From Romanomermis culicivorax (taxonomy: Eukaryota > Nematoda > Enoplea > Mermithida > Mermithidae), in assembly GCA_963922205.1 (NCBI GenBank), contig CAWUHX010000237.1:62001-126000 (forward strand): DNA of 64,000 nucleotides, read 5' to 3'. The notes below the pieces were generated by a model, which did no database searches, was not told the origin of the DNA, and saw only the letters and a program-made list of their open reading frames with translations. Positions 11,337-22,008 of the stretch are shown one piece after another; positions within the stretch are counted from its first letter, which is position 1; each line of letters opens with the position of its first letter. The position numbers and the translations under genes are program-made.

Positions 11337-12299
11337 TTGTCCCTTTTACACGGCCTGACCCCTGAACCCTACCAATTTCGCCCCCACCAAACACTTCTAC
11401 CGACCCCCACAAGTAAGCAAGTCCAAACCCCATCCCATGACTCAACTTCTAAAATTTTACAGACCGTTCAGATTTCAAACCGGCCACCCCCTCAACCCAA
11501 AACCCAACAACACCAAAAGCCACCACGCCAAACCGGCCACAACGAAAACATACAGTGCCCCGCCGCCTCCACTAAAACATTCTATTGGCCGATGTTTTGT
11601 ATTTTTCTTTGTATAATAATCCCCACATCGTGTAGTGCCCAATTTCAGATGTGTGGAACTTCATTGAGCGGTCACTCAGTCAGCATACCAAAACTTGTAT
11701 CATGCATGCCCCCTTCCACAGCAGACAAACCCCTACAGACATTCAGAAAAATCTACATCCCCTCCACTAAACCTCACATTACAGATGCATACAAATGCAG
11801 TGTTCGCAAACGGAAAATTTGCACTAATACAGGATTTTTTGGATCAAAAGGTATTGTCTTCGACCAAACCGAAATGCAAAATCTAACCCCACATGTTTGT
11901 AAGGCAATCGTTATAGACAAAGAACACAATGGTCAAAAATTATATGAAACCCAACCAGGATTTTGGTCAACAAACAACTCCCTAAGCGTAGAATACACAT
12001 GGTGTTGTACAGACCACTATACCTGTCAGTATAACAAGCATGCTCAGAACATACATTACAAGGCAGGTGATCTTATTCTTTACAAAAATCATTCATGTAA
12101 ACAAGGGTTGACTCCAAAATTCCTCCCTCACCAAAACGGACCCTATACAGTTCAACATTTCATGTACCCCAATGTTACACTCAAACACCCCCATAAGAAT
12201 ATCACATTTATGGTGCATGTAAACGAGACAACCCCTTTCTACCCTTGCAAAGCAACTAGCGAATCTACCCCCACCCCTCCTCAACCTCGAAAGCCTTGA
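11337..12299 (+). pseudogene. GypsyB envelope-like glycoprotein N-terminus fused to integrase C-terminus (deletion derivative)
   Basis: The open frame is 320 codons, in the same frame as Gag. A Pro/Gln-rich stretch is followed by a hydrophobic signal-like segment (about 11583-11645, FCIFLCIIIPTSCSA) and a Cys-containing ectodomain: QFQMCGTSLSGHSV, YKCSVRKRKICTNTGFFGSK, QPGFWSTNNSLSVEYTWCC. These blocks match the GypsyA glycoprotein (QYQFCGLSRSGHP, CTNTGFFGSRG, HPGFYSTNQTLEVMYEWCC). At about 12030-12055 the sequence switches without a frame break to YKAGDLILYKN, GLTPKFLPHQNGPY and VHVNETTPFYP. This is the integrase C-terminal GPY/F-type domain and corresponds to the end of GypsyA Pol. About 5-6 kb of the autonomous layout is therefore deleted between these points. 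The product is unlikely to be a working envelope or integrase. Confidence 0.82.
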
Positions 12300-12317
12300 A
12301 CGAGGACGTTCAACTCC

Positions 12318-12330
12318 AGAAGGAGGGAAA
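12318..12330 (+). promoter_or_regulatory. Polypurine tract of GypsyB
   Basis: AGAAGGAGGGAAA, all purines, ends exactly at the first base of the 3' LTR. It is the expected plus-strand DNA synthesis primer. Confidence 0.85.
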
Positions 12331-13208
12331 TGTAACGTACCTGCTAAAGCAGTACTGTAAATATGTAGCATACTGTATGTGATAGACATTTATTAGATAT
12401 TATTTTATTTTCGCATTTTATCGTCTCAAGGGTGTCTGGGATTCACACCCAAACATTCCTATAAAATTATGTGAAGTACTTTATTTTGACCCGTTCACAC
12501 CCTGGTAGCCCAATTAAGATGCCCCAATTAATTTGCACAAACGGCAGCTGTTCCCCTAGAACCTACACTAAACTACACATTCCACAGCTACCATAATCCC
12601 CCGTAAAAGTCGTAAACAACACCTGCACACAGTAAAATACGTAGAAGCCCCGCCAGACAGTAGTCTCAAGTGTAACGGTAGCGGCAGCCCCACAAAACAT
12701 GTGTGTACAGAGAAACCGATACAGGAAGCATGCACAGAAGCACAGAGGTGTGTCCAAGCCCACCGTAGGAAGCAAGTGAAGCAAGAAAAGCATACAGTAC
12801 CAGGAAAGCATTAGAAAGGCGTAACTAAGAAAGCATAAAAAGCGTAGCAGGAAGCAACGATTGGTGGAAGAAGATGGACAGAAGCTCGACCTCCCGCAAC
12901 GCCCAGGGAGTGGCCAAAACGTCATATAAAAGAAGAAGCAAAGCGTGATTTAGTAGTTATTTTTTTGTGAATTTCAATCCGCAGCCGTTCGTTTTTATTT
13001 GCAAGCAACCGTCTTTGAAAGCAATTAAACTGCGTCGTATATTTTATTTGCAAGCAACCGCCCCGTCCCCTTTTTTTGTTATTCGACGTTCAAGCGACCG
13101 TCGATCATTCGTGTATTATCGCCGTATTGTACCGCCCGCGCCCCTTTGTTCCCGCCGTAGTGACCGTTGGTTGAAAGTAAAGTACCTCACACAAATCTGG
13201 TTGTTACA
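12331..13208 (+). repeat. GypsyB 3' LTR
   Basis: 878 bp, the same length as the 5' LTR. Visible differences are mostly transitions, suggesting an older insertion than the BEL element. A TATA box is at 12925-12932. It is followed by the second copy of the CTAT target duplication. Confidence 0.95.
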
Positions 13209-13287
13209 CTATCTCAACCAGCAAAAACGATTTTAATTTACCTAATTTGCCGATTTATTATAAAAATGATGTGTGCGTTTACTCCAA

Positions 13288-13385
13288 TGCATAGAACTTT
13301 TTACTATTCACTGTATTGAGATTCACTCTTTTGAGACTTCGATGTTTTGAGTTTGGCTGTATTGGGGACACACCGAGAAGCTCAG
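13288..13385 (-). repeat. Right inverted end of the interrupted DNA transposon
   Basis: Read on the minus strand it carries CCCCAATACAGCC, AAACTCAAAACATCGAAGTC and TCTCAATACAGTGA in the same order as the left end at 8130-8265. The ~4.5-kb GypsyB insertion separates the two ends. Confidence 0.55.
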
Positions 13386-13476
13386 GTAATGGGAAACTAA
13401 TTTGTTTTTGTGGAAGCGCTTGTAAAGAACACTATTAACAAGTGTGTGAAACGATTTTTGTTAAACCATACGATAC

Positions 13477-13480
13477 ATAG
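13477..13480. repeat. Target-site duplication ATAG (left), GypsyA
   Basis: ATAG precedes the 5' LTR and recurs at 40673-40676 right after the 3' LTR. Confidence 0.88.
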
Positions 13481-14135
13481 TGTCACGTGCCGCTCAATTT
13501 CTCCGACGTCACGTGATTCCGATCATGTCAATATTTTGTTTTTTTCTCAATAATTTGTTTTATTACTCATTCATGTTTCGTTTATTTCATTTTTTACACA
13601 TGCATTTTGTGTTCGTTTTTATATTTTTCATGCATTTCTATGTTTCGTTTTGTTGTATTTTTATTTCTTTATGAACGCGGGCTACAGTAGGCTCTTTGGC
13701 TAAAAACTTCCGCCAGTCGTGCTCCACGAGCACATTGCTATTTTTGGTGCGCTCCATGCACCTCTTATCATCAAAAATTAGCGTCGTTTTTGTTACGCAA
13801 AAATGACTAGCTAAGAAGTTTAGCTAAAGACGTTCATATGCTTAGCATAGGCACTGCAGTCGGCCTCAGTGCTAAACGCATGTGAACGAAAAAATGTCTA
13901 TGTGCTCATAGGCATCTTCTGCATCGCGTCTAGCTGCAGAAGTTAGCTTGAGCGCCGAGAAACTCCGCCTAAGCTGCAGCTGTAGCCAAACATGTCCTTA
14001 AAAGGACATGTTTCTTTAGTTTTTCGCTCATTCTTGGGTTCACCAAGCTTTCGTCCGGTTGTAACTCCGCGTCTGCCGCCTTCGTTTAAATTTGCATATT
14101 TTATTATACACCTGTGTGTCCGCCGCCTTATTGCC

Positions 14136-14141
14136 AATAAA
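14136..14141 (+). terminator. Polyadenylation signal AATAAA in GypsyA LTR
   Basis: Sits mid-LTR. An equivalent copy lies in the 3' LTR near 39910. It would mark the R region. Confidence 0.5.
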
Positions 14142-14369
14142 TTTGCATAAATTTGCCTTTGTTCACTGCGTCCGCCGCTTACCGTCTACAGTACCCGCTG
14201 CCCATCAGTGCCAGGAGTCCGACCGCCCCGGTTCGTGAAGAAAACATTGGAGAATCGCCTCCCGCTCGCCGCTAGGTTCCGTGTGGATCGCATCCCCGCT
14301 CCAGTGCCAGAAGACCGAAAGTATCCAGGGACTTGCCGCCCGTTTCGTCGAATCGCTTGAGAAACAGGA

Positions 14370-14379
14370 CTAGGTGAGT
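14370..14379 (+). promoter_or_regulatory. Candidate 5' splice donor in GypsyA leader
   Basis: ACTAG followed by GTGAGT closely matches the splice-donor consensus and is preserved in the 3' LTR. It lies after the polyadenylation signal, so it would be in the transcript leader. It could allow splicing over the 3.7-kb leader to Gag or to the glycoprotein. Confidence 0.4.
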
Positions 14380-14896
14380 CTTCTCAGGGGATTATTGTTA
14401 TTTATGGGGTATTTGTTGGGAAATCCTTCCTAAGTCGGTTTCCCAAGTTTTCCACAGATAAGTAGGGCCTCCACCTCTCAGGTTCGGGCTAAAAGGGGCT
14501 GTCTGGTTCATAATCGGGTCCCACAAATTAGGTCATTTTACGGGTGACCCTGTCCCCACTCTCACTGAGTAGGACTCGGGGATTGTCGCACCTAGCCTGG
14601 CAGCGTTGTCCATTACCCTACAGCAAGACCCCAAGGACAACACCAGAGAACCAACTATAGACCTCTCTATAGCCACCATTCCCCAGGTTAAGTCCCAACG
14701 GCAACTTGGGAAGCCTGGGGAAAATGCCAGTATCCATCAGGAGTCACAGCCTATTACTCACTGTAATAGGATCAATCTGATATGGTTCACCATCAATGTG
14801 ACGTCTAAAACACGGTATTACCTGATGAGATACCCAAACCTCCCCAGCTCTCCCAAATCCACATGTCATACATGTGACATGCCGTAAAATGTGACA

Positions 14897-14914
14897 TGGC
14901 GAGGCTGGAAAATC
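14897..14914 (+). promoter_or_regulatory. Candidate primer-binding site of GypsyA
   Basis: TGGCGAGGCTGG starts directly after the 5' LTR terminal ACA. TGG would pair with a tRNA 3' CCA end. The tRNA species was not assigned. Confidence 0.5.
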
Positions 14915-15420
14915 GACCTTAAGTCTGGCACTCGCCCTTAAGTGCAAAAACTTCACCCTTGGGTCGCAACTACCCCCAGGTTGGGTCAATTCCCATTTTA
15001 AGTCGGACAAGCCCCCTTAAAATCGGGTACTAGCCATTCAATAAGTTGGAGACCCCCCAAATTCGGGTTTACTGCCTAATGGGTCGGGAATGTCCCTTAT
15101 TTCGGGTTACCGCTACTGTAGGTCGGCAACCTCCCCTCAAGTCGCGGGTTATTACTGTAAGTCGGAAATCTTTCCCGTGCCACCAAGAGTTATTACTGTA
15201 GGTCGGGAATTTATCCCTTAACATCGAGTTTCATTACTGTAAGACGGGATTTGCCCTTACGAGCGATTTAAATGTGATCTACATGTGTATATAATTATCT
15301 CATGCGTGTGTATAACCCCCTATGAGTCATAAATTCCCCCTGAGTCGAGTTATTTATCCCCAGAGTCGAGTTCAATGTCCCCAGAGTTGAGTAATATATC
15401 GAGTATTCTGTATTTCCCCT
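14910..15420 (+). repeat. GypsyA leader: degenerate ~50-60 bp tandem repeats with GGTCGG/ACTGTA core
   Basis: Repeated phrases such as TTACTGTAGGTCGGGAAT, TTACTGTAAGTCGGAAATC and CCCTTAAAATCGGGT recur through this stretch, followed by TGAGTCGAGTT and AGAGTCGAGTT variants. No open frame is plausible. It is part of the non-coding leader between the primer site and gag. Confidence 0.6.
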
Positions 15421-15898
15421 CTGATTAATCCTGTACATTCTGCATACTTAATCTGTGTTGTAAACTACCTTATCTGTCTCTTTTCCCTTTATTCCCCCCC
15501 TTCTCTAATTTTGGGTGGTATACTGTAGCCCTCCGGGTGGGTGCCGTTACAGTACGCCTGTGCCCATTCCCGTACTGTAACTACAGTATACCCATACGCG
15601 GGTACTGGTATCACAGCTGTAGAGGTTGACAGCCTCTCCTGACTGTCGGTGGTCCATGACCCCATGATACCGTACACCCTCCACATATGATTCTGGACGT
15701 CATACGTGGCTGCGATCTGTTAATTGTGTACAGTATTTTTGTATGTCGGCGGAAACTGTCGGAATCGCTCACTTTTCCGGCCCCAAAAATTTTACATCTA
15801 CTGTTTACACCTTTAACACGCGTATGTCCAAATCTCGTATTTCCCGTTTTTTGGTTATTTTTTCCCCACTCCTTTTTCTCGGTCATCTGAGCAATGTC

Positions 15899-15929
<31 letters not shown>

Positions 15930-16060
15930 TTTTTTCTGATGCCACCGCTACAGTATGACACCCTTACGTAAGTTTTTCTCTCTTCTTCATTTCTACTTAC
16001 TGTAAGGTCTGTTCTCTTCTATTCTCGGGTTGTTGCATCTAGACCATCGACTTTACGGGT
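15421..16060 (+). other. GypsyA leader, unique part with a 22-A homopolymer
   Basis: Non-coding leader sequence. The notable feature is an uninterrupted run of As at about 15899-15920. Short frames on both strands here lack any domain signal. Confidence 0.5.
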
Positions 16061-16065
16061 CATGT

Positions 16066-16770
16066 TCTTTGACGTCAGCAACAACAACGTTACGGGTTGT
16101 TGTTGTTGTGTGGTTCAGCCTCACGGATGCAACCACTGACGTCTGCAACAGCCGCTTCACTTGCTGTTGCTTTAAGGGGTGGGTAGCCCTCCGGGTTCTA
16201 CTCCTGACGTCAGCAACAGACATTACGTGTTGTTGTTTAAGTTAACACTCCTGCAGTAATGACTTCTGACGTCTGCAACAGCTGAAGCTTATGTTGTTGT
16301 AACAGGTTCGGCTGGTTCTCTGCACCCCATCTGTGACGTCAGCAATGGTGACACACTGTGTCACTATTCAAAGATGTGCAGGTCTTACGGGTGCCACATC
16401 TGACGTCTGCAACAACTGCATCTCATGTCATTGACTTAAGGTATCAGACCCTCGGTTCCACCTTTTGACGTCAGCAATGGCACCATCATGTGTTGCTGTA
16501 TACCGATAGTTGGCTTCAGGGCCCTATTGCTGACGTCAGCAATGACAACGTATCATGTTCTCGCAGCAGGAATTGAGGTTACATGATCCTATTTCTGACG
16601 TCCGCAACAGTAACATTACGTGCTACTGCAGGGGTTTTGGTGGCCTTAGGCACTCACCCCTGGCGTCTGCAACTGCGACATGATACTTGAATACTCTTAT
16701 CCCAGGCACCTGCAGTCAGTACCAAGGTCATGTGTTGGTTCATACCCCTACCTTTTGACGTCAGCACCAT
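16066..16770 (+). repeat. GypsyA leader: ~66-bp tandem repeats each carrying a TGACGTCA-like palindrome plus hairpin
   Basis: TGACGTCA or a one/two-base variant occurs at 16070, 16137, 16205, 16267, 16334, 16401, 16466, 16531, 16596, 16661 (TGGCGTCT) and 16756. Spacing is 62-68 bp except the last (95 bp). Six copies are the perfect palindrome, and CA- and CT-ending versions alternate over the first six. Each is followed by GCAACA or GCAATG and, in most units, by a downstream complementary segment (for example CAACAACAACG then GTTGTTGTTG; GTGACAC then GTGTCAC), so units can fold into stems. Confidence 0.85.
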
Positions 16771-18563
16771 GTTACTGTCGGTCTTATGAGTATTCCACTT
16801 GAGTTGTAGGTGGTCGCTGGCGCATGGTCCTATCACCTACCTCTCTTGTCAAAGGGTTTGTGTGTGTCTGGGACTGATGCCTGGGAAACATCAGTCCACA
16901 TACATACACCACCTGAGATGCTCTCTAGTCTGCGTACTGATCAGGTTGTCCGCCCGGGTAGCGGCACTGTTGATCAGCACGTGACTGCTTCAAGCTTTAA
17001 CTGCAGGTTTGAACGAGTTACACTCTGCCTCAGCTGGGTTGGTTGTTTGACTCGTGTAGACAGCAGGCATTTGCAGTCGGTACTGCCTGTGTCTGACATC
17101 TGCAAGGGTTCAGCAATCTTCTTGTAAATTTCTTATCTAAATTCACTCATCTTCTTTCATCTCATCGAGCTGTCATACATAGATCTTCTTTAGTGTCCCC
17201 GCCGTAGTGGTTCCCGAGGGACCGCGGCACAGCCTCCGGTTGGGCCTAGAGTGTATAGGACCCCCTGTCATATTTCATTCACTCGAACGCCTTCGTTAAC
17301 TGGCTTAACGATGCCCGTGCTAGAGTCGCCACTGACCCAGAGTCCGCCTCCGCGGTCCACCCCTGTTAGTCATGTAAAGTAATAGGCACCGTTGAGTCCG
17401 CCTCAGCGAAGGTATTGAGTACGCCTCGATACATAACTGCGTCCGCCTCGGTTATTTTACACTCAAATTCATCCAGGGACACCTTGTACCCGTGATCCCT
17501 TAGATGTTTTCGGGTGCGCCCTCAAAACATCCAGAGTAATTCATCTTAACTGACTGAGTGTGTCAGAATAGCACCCTTGGTACCCGTGCTCCTTCTCACT
17601 TTCACTGTGTGACCTGCGAGCCTCATTTCATCTCAGTGATCGGCAACCCGGCCACCAGCTGTATATAATACTCCTGGAGAGTGTCCGTTCTGTTCGGAAT
17701 GGGGGCTCCCGTTTCGGACACGGCTGTAAGTTACTTGCGAATGTCGTCCAACACGGAACCTCTGTATAGTCCATCACACTGTACAGAGATCGCAATTGCT
17801 CCTGGCGAGTGAGGCCCGTTGCGTAACTGCGCGACCCCTTTGCGTAACTGGGTTTGTAAATTAGTTTTGTCCCTATTTATTGCTCCCTTTTAAGTTCACT
17901 TTCAGTTGTCCCCATCCTTTTCACTTTATGCCGCTTTATGCGCTACTCCTGGTGAGTAGGATCTTGCCGGCTACAAGTCCGCCTCGCCTCAAGGTTTGTA
18001 AACTAGTACAACGGTCGAACCTCCAGGAAAAATCCCTCCTGAGCGGGTTTATCCGTCACCTTATTTCTCGGCAGGAAAAACCGCCTTTTCTCTCCTCTTA
18101 TATCTAATCTTCTGCCCTCTTCGGCTATTCTAATTGCCGGGTCCGGGCCCCCAACTCTACATTTTTGGTCGGGATCGATTCCCCCATGTCTCAAACCATG
18201 CCTCTGTCCATCACGGGCGACCAGATAAATTCCCTTCTGCGTCACCCTGGTGTACTCTGATCTTGCATCTTACAATCCTATTCCATTCTAGCTCCCTTTT
18301 CGTGGTCGCTAGTCTTAAACTAAATCAAGTTTACGTCACAAACGCCGTCGTGCACGCGTTTTCCGAATTCACGCGCTCTTTCGCCGTGAATTCAAAAGTA
18401 GTACTCACTTTCACTTTACACAATAGAGACACCCCGTCGTTCCTGCCGTCTCAGTACCCAGCCTGTACAGACCAGTGAGCCGCTCTCTATTCAATTTGAC
18501 TTAATTGCTTCACGGGCAAGGACGTCTGTTCTAACCACCTTACGGGAAAACGAACCCTCGGAC
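16771..18563 (+). other. GypsyA distal leader up to gag, non-coding
   Basis: GTCCGCCTC-like motifs recur at 17340-17460 (AGTCCGCCTCCGC, AGTCCGCCTCAGC, CGTCCGCCTCGG). The final ~100 bases before 18564 are open in the gag frame with no clear upstream ATG, so 18564 is the first confident start. No gene is supported in the rest. Confidence 0.5.
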
Positions 18564-20315
18564 ATGAAGTCGAAAGCTGATCTCCCTTCACAGATCGAGA
18601 ACAAGGTCCAAGCAGCATTTGAGAATGCTCTTGGACCCCTCAACCAAAAGTTAGAGGCCATGAATGGTCGGAGGCACCCTCTCCTGTCCAGCTTTATGGC
18701 CCCTCCCACCTTCTCCGGTGCTTTTGGTGAGTCTATCACTGATTTTATGTCGCATCTTACTCATTTCTTTACACTCCAGGGTGTAAGCGAAACAGATCAT
18801 GCGTATAAAATCGCCTTTCTGGAGTCATGCCTCACGGGTCCTGCTCTTGCCTCCTACCGGGACTTTAGCAGCAGCACTCCAATACCTACCCGCTAGGAAG
18901 AGTTTACGGCTTTTCTACGGAGAGATTTTCCGGTAGGGCGCGACTCTGATCTACATCAGCAGCTAATCCAAGATCAACTGCAGAAGCCGACAGAGTCCGC
19001 GATAGTCTACCTTGAGCACCTCAAGAGACTATCCAGGGTAGCGTATCCAGATCTCGCGACGGATGTCAGAGATTCTATCATCAAACCTATCTTTCTGCGA
19101 GGATTGAAACCAGTCCTCCCAGATGGTATCAAGTTTAGGGAGTTTACGACTCTTGAAGAGACACTCAAGGCAGCCGTTTACGCAGAATCCCAAATCTTTC
19201 GGGACGAGATTCGGTACACCGCATCATCTAACGCTGTTTTCTCTTCAGAACCTAAACACGCCGGATATAATCCCGATATGCCTAACAGAAGCGCAAACGG
19301 TCGTCAGAGCAACGCTCCAACGTCATCATCCTCCACCGATGAGGTTTGCCGCTTGAAACAGGAAATGGCCAGGCTCACGGCGCACGTAGCGAAGCTCACG
19401 GCCCAGCAACGTGCACCAGCGCCAATCCAACAGACGCCGCCTCCACAGCCGTCGACACCAAATCAGTCCGCCGGGCCACGCTTGGGAGCACACCTTCAAA
19501 CGTGCTCCTTCCACGGACTGTGTACACATAGCGACGCCGACTGCCGGGCCCAGCATCCCACCGGTGCCGCTCCCGGTAACAACGCCGCTAACGGTGGTCG
19601 CTGTTACTTTTGCCGTACACGTGCCCACCCCACGGACCGATGTGATAGGCCATGCCCTCATTGTCATCAAGTGCGAGTGCACTGATCAACTGCCTGTCCG
19701 CAGCGCAATCCGGCAAACACGGGTGAGAATGACTACCAAAATACTGGTTATTCCTCCCAGGGGACAAATGTGTATCATCAGAGAACTGGTTATCACCCTC
19801 CTAAAGGGATGGGAAACCAATAACGGCAGCCCATACGTCGCAACAACGCCGTTGGGGCTACCGATGGCCCTCCTCATCCAGATCCTCTTGACCTGGATGA
19901 TGAGGCACTTGCTGAACACCTGACAGATTCTTCACAACAGTGTTATCCTGTCTGCGTAATCAGTATTGGATTTTCAGTGGTTCAAGCAGCCCAGGTACCC
20001 GTACAGATAAATGTATCGGACATACCGCTGCCACCACCACCACCAAGGTATGCAATGCCGGTCACTCTGGACCCCTCGACGACACCGCAGTTTGTTGGCC
20101 ACGCTAACATCCTCGCATCGTATTGCATCCCCAAAACCACGACTGCTGAGCCAGCTCCAGCCGCAAACAGGACGTCTTCGGCGCCACCGGCCCGCATTGT
20201 CCCTCCAGGACCACCGCCTTCGATCCCCAGGGATTCGGCTACGGAAGTCCTCGACCAGGTTGAGCCCATGAATTTGTCAGGTATACTACCTTCTTCTTCA
20301 GGTGATCCTAGAGTA
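18564..20315 (+). pseudogene. gag: GypsyA Gag with zinc-finger region, interrupted by stops
   Basis: The structural polyprotein of the retroelement. In one frame: an N-terminal helix (QIENKVQAAFENALGPLNQK), then a capsid-like section (FSGAFGESITDFMSHLTHFF, FLESCLTGPALASYRDF), a TAG at 18894-18896, then continued homology (FLRRDFP, AIVYLEHLKRLSRVAYPDLA, SIIKPIFLRGL), aligning by eye with GypsyB Gag (KPLFVEDM, FDLEHLATLAYPNF). A coiled coil (CRLKQEMARLTAHVAKLTAQ) leads to Cys/His clusters at about 19500-19670 (CSFHGLCTHSDADC, CYFCRTRAHPTDRC, CPHCHQ). More stops follow in frame: TGA 19683-19685 and TAA 19821-19823. The frame remains coherent to about 20315, where it shifts. Confidence 0.85.
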
Positions 20316-20356
20316 GGAACCAGAAATCTATCTCAGTCCACCACTCTATCGATTTC

Positions 20357-21151
20357 TTGTTCACAGCGCCATCGCCCGTCCAAGACGCGATGTTGGCCAT
20401 CTGGTCAGTTGACCTGGCCAAGAAATACCCGCATTTGCCGTGGACTCTGCTCAACGAGCCATCGCATGTCGAAGCGCTCACGGCCGCCGACGTGGTGCTC
20501 GGGGCACCTGTATCAATGCGACTCTTACGACCCGACGTCGCCCGACGGGCACTCGAGTTCATTGCCAATGGGACTATCACAATCTCGCCCGTCGAGAAGT
20601 TCTTATTAGATGGGGAGCCATCCTCGCCTTCGGTCGATGCCGTCCGCCGAGCAGTCGAACAAGCCAGTCGGATCCTCCTGCCTGCTGTCGCCGCTACCTC
20701 ACCGACAGCAGCGCCACATGTTGCCCCGACATTGCCAACAAAAATGGACATTACTGTTTCCTCGCCCCCGGCCAAGGAACCCGCAAATGATCCTACACCG
20801 CCGGCAACAGCCCAAACCACAACGTCGGCACCAGCCCAAAGTCCACTGTCGGCACCAGCCCAAAATACATCGTCGGCAACAGCCCAAGCCAAATCGCCGG
20901 CGCCAGCCCAAGAGACATCTCCGACCGCTGCGACCAAGTCGCCCGTCATCGAACACATGGCCGTCAACGAGACCTTACGTCCGGTTAACGAAGATGTCAG
21001 CATCGTTGAGGAATCTCCGTTCCCAACAGCAGTCGCCCCACGGTCGCCAAAAGTCGGTATCCTCCGGGAAATCCACCCGTGTGGTGGACTGGTCCTCGAT
21101 TTCCCCGGCCAGGAACCCATCTCGTCTGACAGCGACGAAGAAGAAATCTGA
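20357..21151 (+). CDS. GypsyA ORF before the glycoprotein: Pro/Ala/Thr-rich, acidic tail
   Basis: A 264-codon open frame, one frame away from Gag but probably its continuation after a frameshift near 20315, because open sequence precedes the first ATG. Residues 1-110 look globular ([51 protein letters not shown]). Residues about 125-200 form a low-complexity linker with imperfect SAPAQ repeats. The C-terminus is acidic (SSDSDEEEI). It ends TGA at 21149-21151, 28 bases before the glycoprotein ATG at 21180. No known domain was recognised; a Gag C-terminal region is the likeliest reading. Confidence 0.6.
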   Translation: MFTAPSPVQDAMLAIWSVDLAKKYPHLPWTLLNEPSHVEALTAADVVLGAPVSMRLLRPDVARRALEFIANGTITISPVEKFLLDGEPSSPSVDAVRRAVEQASRILLPAVAATSPTAAPHVAPTLPTKMDITVSSPPAKEPANDPTPPATAQTTTSAPAQSPLSAPAQNTSSATAQAKSPAPAQETSPTAATKSPVIEHMAVNETLRPVNEDVSIVEESPFPTAVAPRSPKVGILREIHPCGGLVLDFPGQEPISSDSDEEEI

Positions 21152-21179
21152 CACTGCCCCTCAGGCCAGATTTGTGAAA

Positions 21180-21466
21180 ATGAGTGAACACTTACAAATC
21201 ACGTTTGTACAGTTGTTTTTGATAATAAAATTGACCTTGGTAACATCACTGTTTCTGGGGGTGAGTTTGTCAGCACCGGCGGCTCAGTATCAATTTTGCG
21301 GTCTCTCAAGAAGCGGACATCCACTTGAGTTACCCCAGCGTGTAGAGTGTAAACCACCGCAATCTTCATGGAGCCCGCGGTGCATGAATGTTACGGTGTA
21401 TGTCCCTAGTTCAGACCCGATTACAACCACAGCGTGGAAATGCACATTGCGCTCCCGCAAAGTCTG
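21180..21466 (+). pseudogene. GypsyA envelope-like glycoprotein, N-terminal part (cut by BEL insertion)
   Basis: The ATG at 21180 opens a signal-peptide-like segment (FVQLFLIIKLTLVTSLFLGV) and then the ectodomain start, QYQFCGLSRSGHPLELPQ, VECKPP, and CTLRSRK. This matches the GypsyB block QFQMCGTSLSGHSVSIPK. The coding sequence is cut at 21466 by the BEL 3' LTR. Its last five bases, GTCTG, are the duplicated target and recur at 32413 where the same gene resumes. Several predicted N-glycosylation and Cys positions occur, as expected for a surface protein. Confidence 0.82.
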
Positions 21467-21920
21467 TGTAGCAAAAAGTCTGTTATTTTTACCACAGAAA
21501 GAGAAATGTACGAAAAAAACTCTGGCAGCTTGTATAGCTGGTCTGAGATTTTACCTTATTTGAGCTCTGTTGGCTCAATGTTATGCTCCTACCTGGAAAA
21601 AATATGCGTACTGATTGATGCACTGTTTCTTTGTACTATAAAAAATACCTACTGTTCTAACAGAGGCCACAAATCTGTATAAAAACTCACCGATAAACTT
21701 TTAATAAACCTGTAACCGTAATACCAAAGTTTTCCGTCTAAGAAAAAGCATTATATAACACAAGAAACGTGATACATGATTATGAGTAATGTGCCATGAA
21801 AAAGGTTACAAAAAATAAGAACACAAAAGAAAGGTTAAACATTGAATAATAAATTTCATAAAATATTTCTTAAAGTTCAAATAAAAATTAATCAACGAAA
21901 AAATCGCGTAATTCGCGACA
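21467..21920 (-). repeat. BEL 3' LTR
   Basis: 454 bp. Pairs with 31959-32412. The noticed differences include G/C at the TTATGCTCC versus TTATCCTCC site, T/C in GATTGATGC versus GATTGACGC, and A/G in AACAGAGG versus AACGGAGG. Confidence 0.96.
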
Positions 21921-22008
21921 CTCCACGACGAGCTTGTTACTTCATGTTCTTCTTGTTCTCCACACGCATTTCAATTGCTCGTTTCAAACAAAATTCTTTA
22001 TGAATTAA

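Larger units (their letters stand above)
8716..13208 (+). mobile_element. GypsyB: non-autonomous Ty3/gypsy-like LTR element (gag + glycoprotein, pol deleted)
   Basis: The element is 4493 bp, bounded by two 878-bp LTRs (8716-9593 and 12331-13208) that start TGTAAC, end TTACA and differ at several percent of positions by eye. It has a 4-bp CTAT target duplication on both sides. A purine tract (AGAAGGAGGGAAA, 12318-12330) sits directly before the 3' LTR. The internal 2.7 kb encodes Gag with CCHC knuckles, an envelope-like glycoprotein start, and then only the integrase C-terminal GPY/F-type domain. Protease, reverse transcriptase, RNase H and the integrase core are missing. Gag, glycoprotein and integrase tail are all in one frame (frame of 9552-12299), interrupted by three stops (TAG 10011, TGA 10968, TAG 11277). 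Confidence 0.93.
13481..14896 (+). repeat. GypsyA 5' LTR
   Basis: A 1416-bp direct repeat of 39258-40672. It includes the palindrome-rich start TGTCACGTG...GACGTCACGTGA, a polyadenylation signal AATAAA at 14136-14141, repeated GTCCGCCGCC-type motifs, and a strong splice-donor-like site (ACTAG/GTGAGT, about 14370-14379). Confidence 0.96.

Noticed and set aside
15899..15920. 22-A run as a poly(A) tail of a retroposed transcript
   Set aside because: It lies inside the GypsyA leader, not at the end of a duplicated segment, and no LINE-like sequence or target duplication surrounds it.
16066..16770. CRISPR-like array
   Set aside because: The period is regular, but repeats are degenerate, spacers are not unique non-repeat sequences, no cas genes are present, and the genome is eukaryotic.
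20308..21120. 270-codon minus-strand open frame
   Set aside because: Antisense shadow of the GC-rich Pro/Ala/Thr coding region; Ala/Gly/Trp-rich with no domain.
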